Assembly: GCA_021780625.1 (NCBI GenBank)
Contig: JAJXYI010000182.1
Span: 1 to 7,225 of the forward strand
From: a bacterium
GTDB lineage: Bacteria > Verrucomicrobiota > Verrucomicrobiae > Opitutales > Opitutaceae
DNA length: 7,225 nucleotides
Reading direction: 5' to 3'
In this document: positions 1-6,660 of the stretch, one piece after another
Numbering within the stretch: the first letter of the stretch is position 1
Layout: every line of letters starts with the position of its first letter
The notes under the pieces: model-generated
The model's database searches: none
The model's input: the letters and a program-made list of their open reading frames with translations, nothing else
What the model was told of the DNA's origin: nothing
Made by a program: the position numbers and the translations under genes

Positions 1-1703
1 GCAACCGCACCGGAGCCCCCGCCGGATTCGGACTGCGCGCCGTGCTCACCGGTCCCAACGGAAAGCGGGTCGCCAGCCGTAACTCCAACAATCTCCAGCT
101 CGCCGACGGACACCACGGGACATTCAAGATCGACCTCGGCGTCGGACAGCCCCGGCTGTGGAGTCCGCTCTCTCCCGCGCTCTACCACCTCCAGGTCGAA
201 CTCCTGTCCGACGGGACAACGACCGACCGCCGAAGCCTCGACATCGGCATCCGACGCCTGTCACTCGAGCCGCACGCCATGTCCTTCGACGACCACCCGC
301 TGTTCCTGCAGGGGGTCAACCGGCATCAGGAATACCCCTACATCGGCAACGCCGTCCCGCCCGCCGCCCAGGCCCGCGACGCGTGGCTGATCAAGGCGGC
401 CGGCTTCGATTTCGTGCGGTTGTCGCACTATCCCCAGAGCCCCGCGTTCATGGACGCCTGCGACCGGCTCGGGCTCGCGGTGATGCCCGCGATCCTGGGC
501 TGGCAGTACAACCCGGCGACGCCGGCCTTCGAGGCCAACCGCATCGCCGCCGTGCACGCCCTCGTCCGCCGCGACCGCAATCACCCGAGCGCGGTCATGT
601 GGGAGACCTCGCTCAACGAGACGCCGATGACGCCGGAGTTCATCGCGCGCCTCGACGCCGCTGCACACGAGGAGTACCCGGGCGAGCAGATGATCACGGC
701 CGGCTGGATCAAGGGCTTCGACGTGAAACTCACCGCGCGCCAGCACGGGAGCACGAAGGAGTTCGAGCACGCGACCTTCCCGTGTTTTGTGAGCGAATAC
801 GGCGACTGGGAGTACTACGCGATGAACGCAGGCTTCAGCCAGGACAAGTGGAGCGGCCTCAAGCAGGCCGACCGCAGCTCCCGCCAGGCCCGCGGCGACG
901 GCGAGGTGCGCCTGCTCCAGCAGGCCACGAACATCCAGGAGGCCCACAACGAGAACCTCGGCACGATGGCCTTCGGCGACGCCTACTGGGTGATGTTTGA
1001 CTACAACCGCGGCTACGCGCCGGACCTCGAGACCTCGGGCGTGATGGACATCTTCCGCCTCCCGAAATTCAGCTATTACTTTTTCCAGTCGCAGCGCGAT
1101 CCAGACCAGAAATTCCCGGACGGGATCGGCGGCCCGATGGTGCGCATCGCGAGCTGGTGGACCCCGGCGTCGCCGCTCGACGTGCGCGTGTTCAGCAACT
1201 GCGACGAGGTCGAGCTCTTCCTGAACGGACACAGCCTGGGCCGCCACAAGCCCGATCGCGACCGCATCTCGACGAACCTGCGGCACCCGCCGTTCACGTT
1301 CCACATCCCACGCTTCGAGCCCGGCGAGCTGCGGGCCGTCGCCTATCTCCACGGGCGTGAGGTCGCGCAGCAGGCGGTTTACACGCCGGGCGCGCCCTTC
1401 CGCCTGGAAGTCTGGTACGAGAAGGCCGGATACCCTCTCGAGAGCGGCGGCGACGTGGTGATTATCCACGCCCAGGCCGTTGACGCGAACGGCACGGTCG
1501 TCCCCGAGTTCCACGACCCCGTGACCTTCAAGGTCGAAGGCGATGCAACGCTCATCGGCGAGAATCCCATCCCGGCCGAAGCGGGCATTGCGAGCATCCT
1601 CCTCAAGAGCGGCGACACCGCCAAGCCCCTCCGCCTGCGCGCCACCGCCGGCGGCCTCGGCGGCATCCTGGAGGTCAAGCCCCTCGCGCCGAAGGCGGAG
1701 TGA
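1..1703 (+). CDS. Glycoside hydrolase family 2 enzyme (beta-galactosidase-like), 5' end missing
   Basis: The reading frame is open from base 3, so the N-terminus lies outside the window; 566 residues are visible. GH2 enzymes remove non-reducing-end sugars such as beta-galactosides or beta-glucuronides by a retaining mechanism. The visible order is the end of an Ig-like sandwich domain, a TIM-barrel catalytic domain beginning near FLQGVNRHQEYPY (about 300-360), a DUF4982-like beta domain (about 1135-1400) and a C-terminal Ig-like domain (about 1410-1690). Family landmarks are RLSHYPQSPAFMDACDRLGL (418-477), NHPSAVMWETSLNE with the likely acid/base Glu at 618-620, and FVSEYGDW with the likely nucleophile Glu at 795-797. 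The acid/base motif reads W-E-T-S-L-N-E, one residue longer between Trp and Asn than the common W-S-L-G-N-E form, which I take as a subfamily trait. Both catalytic residues are present, so the enzyme is probably active. Substrate and localisation cannot be read here because the signal-peptide region is missing. Confidence 0.93.
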   Translation, partial: NRTGAPAGFGLRAVLTGPNGKRVASRNSNNLQLADGHHGTFKIDLGVGQPRLWSPLSPALYHLQVELLSDGTTTDRRSLDIGIRRLSLEPHAMSFDDHPLFLQGVNRHQEYPYIGNAVPPAAQARDAWLIKAAGFDFVRLSHYPQSPAFMDACDRLGLAVMPAILGWQYNPATPAFEANRIAAVHALVRRDRNHPSAVMWETSLNETPMTPEFIARLDAAAHEEYPGEQMITAGWIKGFDVKLTARQHGSTKEFEHATFPCFVSEYGDWEYYAMNAGFSQDKWSGLKQADRSSRQARGDGEVRLLQQATNIQEAHNENLGTMAFGDAYWVMFDYNRGYAPDLETSGVMDIFRLPKFSYYFFQSQRDPDQKFPDGIGGPMVRIASWWTPASPLDVRVFSNCDEVELFLNGHSLGRHKPDRDRISTNLRHPPFTFHIPRFEPGELRAVAYLHGREVAQQAVYTPGAPFRLEVWYEKAGYPLESGGDVVIIHAQAVDANGTVVPEFHDPVTFKVEGDATLIGENPIPAEAGIASILLKSGDTAKPLRLRATAGGLGGILEVKPLAPKAE

Positions 1704-1752
1704 GCGAAGACGCCGGGCAATTCAGTCGCGCCATTTGCGCACGAAACTGACC

Positions 1753-1796
1753 CGTGCATTGTGCACGAAGGCGTCGTCGCCAGCCCAAGGGGGCTG
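1753..1796 (+). other. Two small hairpins between the GH2 gene and the CGLC gene
   Basis: Two perfect 6-bp stems lie in the 111-base spacer after the GH2 stop. CGTGCA (1753-1758) pairs with TGCACG (1762-1767) over a 3-nt loop, and CAGCCC (1781-1786) pairs with GGGCTG (1791-1796) over an AAGG loop. Neither is followed by a U-run, so I do not call an intrinsic terminator. They could slow or end GH2 transcription or be chance in GC-rich sequence. Confidence 0.25.
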
Positions 1797-1814
1797 CCGC
1801 GGCGCCTTCCATTC

Positions 1815-2204
1815 GTGCGCCCTCGCCTCCAACTCATCCTCATGCTCTCTCTCTGCGTCGCCGCCACCGGCGTGCAGTGGGATCTGCTCCAGGTCTTTGC
1901 CTGGGGACGGATGATGGCCGAGCACGCGCAGCGCATGCCGCTCACCGAGGCGGTGTCGATGACCTTCGACGGCGAGATGTGCGGGCTCTGCCGCATCGTC
2001 GCCAAGGCGGGGAAGTCGGACCAGTCGCGCACGACCCTGCCCAATGACGCCGTGAAGGACCGGATGCTCCTGCTCCTCGGGAATCCGCCCCGGATCGTGC
2101 TCGGAGTCCCGGCCGCGCCGCACGGGCGCCCTGCCGACCAGACCGTGCCCGCGAGTGACCGTGCCGAGCCCCAGGTGCCGCCCCCACGGTTCGCGCTGGC
2201 CTGA
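1815..2204 (+). CDS. Small membrane-anchored or exported protein with a CGLC motif, function unknown
   Basis: This 129-residue protein starts with a basic, hydrophobic segment (MRPRLQLILMLSLCVAATG) that could be a signal peptide or membrane anchor. Next come GVQWDLLQVFAW, a polar helix-like stretch, and FDGEMCGLCRIV with Cys56 and Cys59 (CxxC). The tail, from about residue 92, is rich in proline and arginine and probably disordered. I chose GTG at 1815 because it puts two Arg directly before the hydrophobic core. GTG at 1761 would add 18 unlikely residues, and ATG at 1842 would remove most of the core. No start has a clear ribosome-binding site. I have an unverified impression that short proteins with a QW-x-x-LQ-x-x-AW stretch and a CxxC recur in Verrucomicrobiota. 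CxxC suggests metal binding or thiol redox. The next gene also encodes a cysteine-rich N-terminus, so the two may cooperate; this is inference. Confidence 0.6.
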   Translation: MRPRLQLILMLSLCVAATGVQWDLLQVFAWGRMMAEHAQRMPLTEAVSMTFDGEMCGLCRIVAKAGKSDQSRTTLPNDAVKDRMLLLLGNPPRIVLGVPAAPHGRPADQTVPASDRAEPQVPPPRFALA

Positions 2205-2366
2205 TCGTTCCTCCATTCCGCAGGTCCGGACCCGCACCGCGCGCAGCGACGCGCACTCATGCGGTTGAGTTCGTATCCGATCCCCGATGACGGCCGGCCG
2301 CGGCTTCCAACCCAACGTCCCGGCACGCACACGCGCCCACCGGGACACCCATTCCCGCACCCATTC

Positions 2367-3344
2367 ATGTTTTCGCGCATTTCCTTTGTCCTCACCACGC
2401 GCGGCCGCACGGCCGCCGCGTCCTCCCTCGCGGCAGCGCTGCTCGCGGCCCTCTCGCCCACCGGCGTCCGTGCCTGCGCCTGCGGCTGCGGCATCTTCGA
2501 GGTCGGCACCAGCTCCATGCTTCCCACCACCACGGGCGGCATGCTGACGGTGACCGACGCCTACCAGAACCAATCCCAGGACTGGAGCGGCTCCTCGCGC
2601 GCGCCCGCCGGCGACAACGCCGACCGCCGCATCGCCACGAACTTCCTCACGATCGGCGCCCAATACCTGTTCAACCGCTCCTGGGGACTCGAAGTGTCGA
2701 TTCCCTACGTGACACGCCACTTCGAAACCGTCGGTGGCGCGTCGGGCAACGACCTCGTAAACCTCCACTGGAGCCAGCTCGGCGACATCCGCATCCAGGG
2801 CGTCTACACCGGGTTCTCCCCCGACCTCTCCACGGGCCTGACCTTCGGCCTGAAGCTTCCCAACGGCTCGTTCACCCACAACGACGCCTACGACGACGTC
2901 GACCGCGACACCCAGATCGGCACCGGCAGCACCGACCTCCTGCTCGGCGCCTTCCATCGCGGCAACCTTGGCTCGGCGCCGCTGTGGCAGTGGTTCGCCC
3001 AGGGCGAGATCGACCAGCCCGTCCTCATTCGCGACGGATACCGCCCCGGCGTCGAGGTCGACGCGTCATTGGGTGTCCACTACGACGGCTGGCGCATCCG
3101 TGGCGTGCAGGTCACGCCCATCGCCCAGGTCCTCGGCTCCGCGCGGGCCAGCGACAGCGGCATCAACGCCGCCGCACCCGTCGCCTCGGGCTACCAGCGG
3201 GTGCTGCTATCCCCCGGCATCGAAGTGGACCTGTCGAGCGTGCGCTTCTACGCCGACGTCGAACTGCCCGTCTATCAGCACGTGACCGGCGACCAGCTCG
3301 TCGCGCCCGTGCTCTGGAAGTTCTCCGCCAGCTACCACTTCTGA
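2367..3344 (+). CDS. Putative outer-membrane beta-barrel protein with N-terminal Cys cluster
   Basis: 325 residues. Residues 1-36 form a Sec signal peptide: basic n-region to R14, an Ala/Leu core (about 15-30), and a signal peptidase I site after V-R-A36. Cleavage there makes the mature protein begin C37-A-C39-G-C41-G followed by IFEVGTSS. Arg at -2 makes a lipoprotein site less likely. The rest alternates amphipathic strands with Gly/Asp/Asn turns, for example FLTIGAQYLF (93-102), GLEVSIPYV (107-115), STGLTFGLKLP (155-165), EVDASLGVHYDGWRI (230-244) and VRFYADVELPVY (292-303). It ends in ASYHF, a C-terminal aromatic typical of BAM-inserted barrels. No plug or TonB box is seen. The open frame extends upstream to GTG 2259 but those 36 residues are Pro/Arg-rich and precede the signal peptide, so ATG 2367 is preferred; it has no clear Shine-Dalgarno. 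A transporter or channel role, perhaps for metal, is inference; the specific family is not recognised. Confidence 0.75.
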   Translation: MFSRISFVLTTRGRTAAASSLAAALLAALSPTGVRACACGCGIFEVGTSSMLPTTTGGMLTVTDAYQNQSQDWSGSSRAPAGDNADRRIATNFLTIGAQYLFNRSWGLEVSIPYVTRHFETVGGASGNDLVNLHWSQLGDIRIQGVYTGFSPDLSTGLTFGLKLPNGSFTHNDAYDDVDRDTQIGTGSTDLLLGAFHRGNLGSAPLWQWFAQGEIDQPVLIRDGYRPGVEVDASLGVHYDGWRIRGVQVTPIAQVLGSARASDSGINAAAPVASGYQRVLLSPGIEVDLSSVRFYADVELPVYQHVTGDQLVAPVLWKFSASYHF

Positions 3345-3378
3345 CCGAGCGCCGATTCCGCCAGCGGACTTGATCGTG

Positions 3379-3409
3379 AGGGGCCGCTCCGCTAGAAGGA
3401 GCGACCCCT
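3379..3409 (+). promoter_or_regulatory. Hairpin covering the only Shine-Dalgarno-like site upstream of the hydroxylase small subunit
   Basis: Bases 3379-3390 (AGGGGCCGCTCC) pair with 3398-3409 (GGAGCGACCCCT): 11 pairs, one C-A mismatch, and a 7-nt loop (3391-3397). The AAGGAG at 3396-3401 is the only purine-rich site before ATG 3416 and lies partly in the loop and partly in the 3' arm. Its 14-nt distance to the ATG is longer than usual. The hairpin could end transcription of the barrel gene, which stops at 3344, but only TT follows the stem. It could instead restrict ribosome access to the hydroxylase operon. The pairing is directly visible; the function is inference. Confidence 0.45.
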
Positions 3410-3415
3410 TCCGTC

Positions 3416-3898
3416 ATGCCCAAAACCGTCTCGTTCACCCTTAACGGCCGGCCCGTGAGCCTGACCGTCGATCCGGAGCGCACCCTGCTCTGGGTCCTTC
3501 GCACCGACCTCGAACTCACCGGCCCGAAATTCGGCTGCGGCATCGGCCAGTGCGGCGCCTGCACCGTCCTCCTCGACAACCAGGCCGTCCGCTCCTGCAG
3601 CGTGCCCGTCCAGATCCTCGACGGTCGCACGGTCGTCACCATCGAGGGCCTCGCGCGCGGCGACGAACTCCATCCGGTCCAGAAGGCCTTCATGGAACAC
3701 GACGCCCTCCAGTGCGGCTATTGCACGCCCGGCATGATCCTCACCGCCTGCGCCTTTCTCCATCGCAATCCCACCCCCACCCGCAACGAGGTCATCGAGG
3801 CCATGGACGCCAACCTCTGCCGATGCGGAGCCCACACGCGCATCATCGACGCAATCCTCGACGCCGCGTCCGCCATGAAAGGAGCCGCCGCCTCATGA
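3416..3898 (+). CDS. [2Fe-2S] iron-sulfur subunit of a molybdenum hydroxylase (IorA-like)
   Basis: 160 residues, the normal length for the stand-alone small subunit of the xanthine oxidase family. It carries two [2Fe-2S] clusters that take electrons from the molybdopterin site of the large subunit. The N-terminal plant-ferredoxin-like domain has C41-G-I-G-Q-C46-G-A-C49 and C61. The C-terminal helical domain has C100-G-Y-C103-T-P-G-M and C135-R-C137-G, so all eight cluster ligands are present. There is no signal peptide; in Tat-exported members of this family the small subunit is carried across folded with the large one. ATG 3416 gives the usual short lead into the ferredoxin fold. The stop overlaps the next start in an ATGA, indicating translational coupling. 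No FAD subunit is adjacent, as in IorAB-type enzymes, whose acceptor is usually a cytochrome or other periplasmic carrier. Substrate (N-heterocycle or aldehyde) cannot be decided. Confidence 0.95.
   Translation: MPKTVSFTLNGRPVSLTVDPERTLLWVLRTDLELTGPKFGCGIGQCGACTVLLDNQAVRSCSVPVQILDGRTVVTIEGLARGDELHPVQKAFMEHDALQCGYCTPGMILTACAFLHRNPTPTRNEVIEAMDANLCRCGAHTRIIDAILDAASAMKGAAAS
3878..3884 (+). promoter_or_regulatory. Ribosome-binding site fixing the start of the molybdopterin subunit
   Basis: AAAGGAG sits 10 bases before ATG 3895, inside the end of the small-subunit gene. It supports the ATGA-overlap start over codons further upstream in the same frame, which run antisense-like through the small-subunit gene and encode an Arg/Pro/His-rich stretch. 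It is the clearest Shine-Dalgarno in the window. Confidence 0.7.
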
Positions 3899-6060
3899 AC
3901 TCCTCTCCCGCCTCCCCTGCCCGCGACGATCTCATGCGCCCGCCCAGCCGCCGCGAATTTCTCGCCCGCATGGGCGCCGGTGTCCTGATCTGGGTCGCCC
4001 TCCGCGCCGAGCTCCCCGCCGCCGAGTCCGAGTCCGCCGTCAAATCCACCTACCGCCCCGAACTGCCCAAGGACTTCAACGCCTTCCTCAGCATCGGGGA
4101 GGACGGCCGCGTGACGTGTTTCACCGGCAAGATCGAGATGGGACAGGGCCCCATCACCTCGCTGCCGCAGATGCTCGCCGACGAGTTGGACGTGCCACTC
4201 GACCAGGTCGACATCGTCATGGGCGACACCGAGCTCTGCCCCTACGACCAGGGCACCTGGGGCAGCCTCACCACGCGCGCCTTCGGCCCGCACTGGCGCG
4301 CCGCGGCCGCCGAGGCCCGCGCAGTCCTGGTCGAACTCGGCGCCGCAGCGCTCGGCGTGCCCGCCGCCCAGCTGGTCACCCGCGACGGCCGGGTCGTCGA
4401 CTCCCGCGCCCCCGAGCGCTCCGTCACCTACGGCGCGCTCACCAAGGGCAAGCGCATCGAGCGCCACCTCGAGGTGAAGCCCGACCTCAAGAAGCCCTCC
4501 GAATTCAAGATCGTCGGCAAGCCCCTCCGTCGCCGCGACTCCCTCGAAAAGGTCACCGGCAAGGCCCGTTTCACGGGCGACCTCCGCCTCCCGGGCATGC
4601 TCTACGCCAAGGTCCTGCGCCCGCCGGCGCACGGCGCGCGCCTGCTGCACGCCGACACCTCGGCCGCGCGCGCCCTGCCCGGCGTGACGGTCGTGGAATT
4701 GCCCGACCTCGTCGCCGTCCTGCACCCGTTGCCCGACCAGGCCGAGGCCGCCCTCGACAAGGTGAAGTCCCGCTTCGCGCCCTCCGACTCCAAGCTCGAC
4801 GACCGCAACATCTACGACCACCTCGCCTCGTATCCGCTGCCAGAGCGCGTCACCTCCCAATCCGGCGATCTCGCAGCCGGACGCCAGGAGGCCGTGCGCC
4901 ACCTCGACGCCGTCTATCTCAACGCCTACGTCGCCCACGCCGCGATGGAGCCCCACACGGCGCTCGCCGAAGTGGGTGCGACAACCGCGACGGTCTGGGC
5001 CTCCACCCAGAATCCCTTTGGAGCCCGCGAGGAGATCGCCAAGGCGCTCGGACTGCCGATCCTCTCGGTGCGCGTCATCACCCCCTTCGTGGGCGGCGGC
5101 TTCGGGGGAAAGTCGGCCAACGCCCAGGCCGTCGAGGCCGCGCGCCTCGCCAAGGCCACGGGACGGCCCGTCCAGGTCATGTGGAGCCGCGAGGAGGAGT
5201 TCTTCAACGACACGTTCCGCCCCGCCGCGGTCGTGACCGTCCAGGCCGGACTCGATGCCTCGGGCCGGATAGTGTATTGGAATTTTGAAGACCGGTTCGG
5301 CGGCGACCGTGGATCGGACCTGCTCTACGACGTGGCCGACCACCGCATTTCCGCGGTGGGCGACTTCTGGGGGCCGCGCGAGGCGCACCCCTTCGCCGTC
5401 GGCGCCTGGCGGGCGCCGGGCTGCAACACCAACGCCTTCGCCCGGGAGTCGCACGTCTCGCGCCTCGCCGAGCTGGCGGGCGCCGATCCAGTGGAGTTCC
5501 GCCTCCGCCACCTCACCGACCCGCGCGCGCGCCGCGTGCTCCAGGCCGCAGCCAAGGCCTGGGGCTGGACCCCCGCCATCGGACGCAGCGGCCGCGGGCT
5601 CGGCGTCGCGATCGGAAAGGACTCCGGCACCTACGTCGCCACCATCGCCGAGGTCTCCGTCGATCCCGCCTCAGGACAGGTCCGCGTCAAACGCGTGCTC
5701 TGCGCCCAGGAGATGGGTCTGGTGATCAATCCCGAGGGGGCGAAGATGCAGATGGAGGGATGCATCACCATGGGGCTCGGCTACGCGCTAACCGAGGAGA
5801 TCCGGTTCAAGGCTGGGGTGATCGAGGACACCAACTTCGACTCCTACACCCTGCCTCGTTTCTCCTGGCTGCCCAAGATCGAGACCGTGATCCTCGACGC
5901 CGAGAACGACCCTCCGCAGGGAGGCGGCGAGCCGGCCATCATCGTCATGGGCGCAGTGCTCGCCAACGCGATCTACGACGCCTGCGGCGCCCGGCTGCTC
6001 GAGCTGCCGATGACGCCCGAGCGCGTGAAAAAAGCCCTCGAGTCAGCGAAGTCCGTCTGA
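3895..6060 (+). CDS. Tat-exported molybdopterin-binding subunit of an IorB-type hydroxylase/aldehyde oxidoreductase
   Basis: 721 residues; the catalytic subunit that binds the Mo-pterin cofactor and hydroxylates its substrate using water-derived oxygen. The N-terminus has a twin-arginine signal, SRREFLARMGAG (18-29) followed by a hydrophobic stretch, predicting a periplasmic enzyme. The IorB layout is visible: a cofactor segment KIEMGQGPITSLPQML (79-94) precedes the hammerhead domain (about 210-310, LRRRDSLEKVTGKARFTGD). Then come MEPHTALAE (351-359), STQNPFGAREEIA (370-382), the pterin-binding TPFVGGGFGGKS (396-407), GAWRAPGCNTNAF (503-515) and GGGEPA (677-682) with the likely catalytic base Glu679. 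No key motif is missing and no frameshift was seen. It overlaps the [2Fe-2S] gene by 4 bases and forms a two-gene operon with it. Substrate, cytochrome partner and XdhC-type maturation factor are not identifiable here. Xanthine dehydrogenase proper is unlikely given the Tat signal and the missing FAD domain. Confidence 0.95.
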   Translation: MNSSPASPARDDLMRPPSRREFLARMGAGVLIWVALRAELPAAESESAVKSTYRPELPKDFNAFLSIGEDGRVTCFTGKIEMGQGPITSLPQMLADELDVPLDQVDIVMGDTELCPYDQGTWGSLTTRAFGPHWRAAAAEARAVLVELGAAALGVPAAQLVTRDGRVVDSRAPERSVTYGALTKGKRIERHLEVKPDLKKPSEFKIVGKPLRRRDSLEKVTGKARFTGDLRLPGMLYAKVLRPPAHGARLLHADTSAARALPGVTVVELPDLVAVLHPLPDQAEAALDKVKSRFAPSDSKLDDRNIYDHLASYPLPERVTSQSGDLAAGRQEAVRHLDAVYLNAYVAHAAMEPHTALAEVGATTATVWASTQNPFGAREEIAKALGLPILSVRVITPFVGGGFGGKSANAQAVEAARLAKATGRPVQVMWSREEEFFNDTFRPAAVVTVQAGLDASGRIVYWNFEDRFGGDRGSDLLYDVADHRISAVGDFWGPREAHPFAVGAWRAPGCNTNAFARESHVSRLAELAGADPVEFRLRHLTDPRARRVLQAAAKAWGWTPAIGRSGRGLGVAIGKDSGTYVATIAEVSVDPASGQVRVKRVLCAQEMGLVINPEGAKMQMEGCITMGLGYALTEEIRFKAGVIEDTNFDSYTLPRFSWLPKIETVILDAENDPPQGGGEPAIIVMGAVLANAIYDACGARLLELPMTPERVKKALESAKSV

Positions 6061-6133
6061 ACACGACCGACGCAGTCCGCCGGCCGGTTCCAGGGGCATC
6101 CCGCGGCTGAGGATGGCCGTGTGCCTGTTCGCG

Positions 6134-6160
6134 GGCGCCCGACCGTTGCGGATCGGCGCC
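6134..6160 (+). terminator. GC-rich hairpin downstream of the hydroxylase operon
   Basis: GGCGC (6134-6138) pairs with GCGCC (6156-6160), CGA (6140-6142) with TCG (6153-6155), and CCG (6143-6145) with CGG (6149-6151): 11 pairs with single-base bulges at 6139 and 6152 and a TTG loop. It lies 73 bases after the stop. No U-run follows, so intrinsic termination is uncertain; it may protect the 3' end or assist factor-dependent termination. Confidence 0.3.
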
Positions 6161-6191
6161 AGCAGCGACGACATCCCATGGGCTCGAATTC

Positions 6192-6227
6192 GCATCCGTC
6201 ACAATGCCCTCCGACACATCCGGATGC
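6192..6227. repeat. Short inverted repeat at the edge of the AT-rich island
   Basis: GCATCCG (6192-6198) and CGGATGC (6221-6227) are perfect 7-base inverted copies, 22 bases apart. The right arm also lies within the 10-base palindrome CATCCGGATG (6217-6226). Just downstream the composition falls from GC-rich to AT-rich. It could be a protein-binding site or a boundary relic; no matching copy was seen at the far side of the island. Confidence 0.25.
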
Positions 6228-6461
6228 CCTAGGTCGCCCCATCGTCAAGAAGGGCTTTTGCTTCCAACGATGTTAATGGACGCGGTTCCCCATTTGCATT
6301 GACGTTAAATCGTTATTAGCATCTCTATCCATTTTTCGGTATCGCACCTACTGATTTGCTAATCGCGTCACAACAGAGACGGAAATCGACTCAAGCCAAG
6401 ATTGGCATTCGTCCGATGTTATAATTTCCATATTTTGCTTTTAGATAGCATATAACAAGAT

Positions 6462-6500
6462 CAATTTTAAACTTTTGCTCGAGTTTAGTTCTCAAAATTG
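6462..6500. repeat. Nested inverted repeat in the AT-rich island
   Basis: CAATTTT (6462-6468) pairs with AAAATTG (6494-6500), and directly inside AAACT (6469-6473) pairs with AGTTT (6482-6486): 12 pairs with an unpaired 7-nt bulge (6487-6493) and an 8-nt loop. In sequence this AT-rich such repeats arise easily by chance, so a regulatory or structural role is only possible. Confidence 0.25.
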
Positions 6501-6544
6501 CATTACTTTTCTGAATTTCATGTCAGCATATAAAGTTTACTTAT

Positions 6545-6553
6545 TGTGTATAA
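6545..6553 (-). promoter_or_regulatory. Single DnaA-box-like 9-mer
   Basis: The minus strand reads TTATACACA, an exact match to the bacterial DnaA box TTATNCACA, within the most AT-rich part of the island. I found no second clear box nearby and no dnaA, dnaN or other origin-linked gene in the window, so an origin is not claimed. It may be chance or an isolated DnaA site. Confidence 0.2.
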
Positions 6554-6660
6554 ATGATTCCATAGCCAATTTGAGCCAAAATTTCACTGTTTTCTTAAAT
6601 CATTATCAATAGGCTGCTTCTGTCATTCCGGTTGGAGGTCCTAAAGGCCTATGCAATAAT

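Larger units (their letters stand above)
6241..6660. other. AT-rich non-coding island
   Basis: By hand count this stretch is about 36% GC, falling to about 26% over 6421-6600, against roughly 70% or more in the flanking genes. I find no long open frame on either strand. The best is about 42 codons on the minus strand (roughly 6374-6502), without an early start codon and with no family I recognise. Such islands are typical of acquired DNA remnants, sites bound by xenogeneic silencers, or DNA-unwinding and promoter regions. No transposase fragment, target duplication or tRNA edge was seen. Confidence 0.7.

Noticed and set aside
261..1514. Long minus-strand open frame (417 codons) opposite the GH2 gene
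   Set aside because: It is antisense to a clearly conserved enzyme, rich in Arg/Ala/Val/Gly/His as expected from reversed high-GC codons, and has no recognisable motif.
2259..2366. Earlier GTG start for the barrel protein
   Set aside because: It would put 36 Pro/Arg-rich residues before the signal peptide, blocking normal export.
1379..2957. Long minus-strand open frames opposite the GH2 end, the CGLC gene and the barrel gene
   Set aside because: They have low-complexity Arg/Gly/Ala/Pro composition and cross three plus-strand genes; they are explained by GC-rich shadow reading.
3550..3894. Upstream extension of the molybdopterin subunit in the same frame
   Set aside because: The added 115 residues are Arg/Pro/His-rich and overlap the [2Fe-2S] gene. 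A good ribosome-binding site and the Tat signal place the start at 3895.
3718..5511. Minus-strand open frame of 597 codons opposite the molybdenum hydroxylase
   Set aside because: The plus strand carries every family motif. The minus frame is Gly/Ala/Val/Glu-rich without domains.
6402..6425. TTGGCA with TATAAT as a sigma-70 promoter in the AT-rich island
   Set aside because: The spacer is only 12 bases, too short for a standard promoter; isolated TATAAT words are expected in AT-rich sequence.
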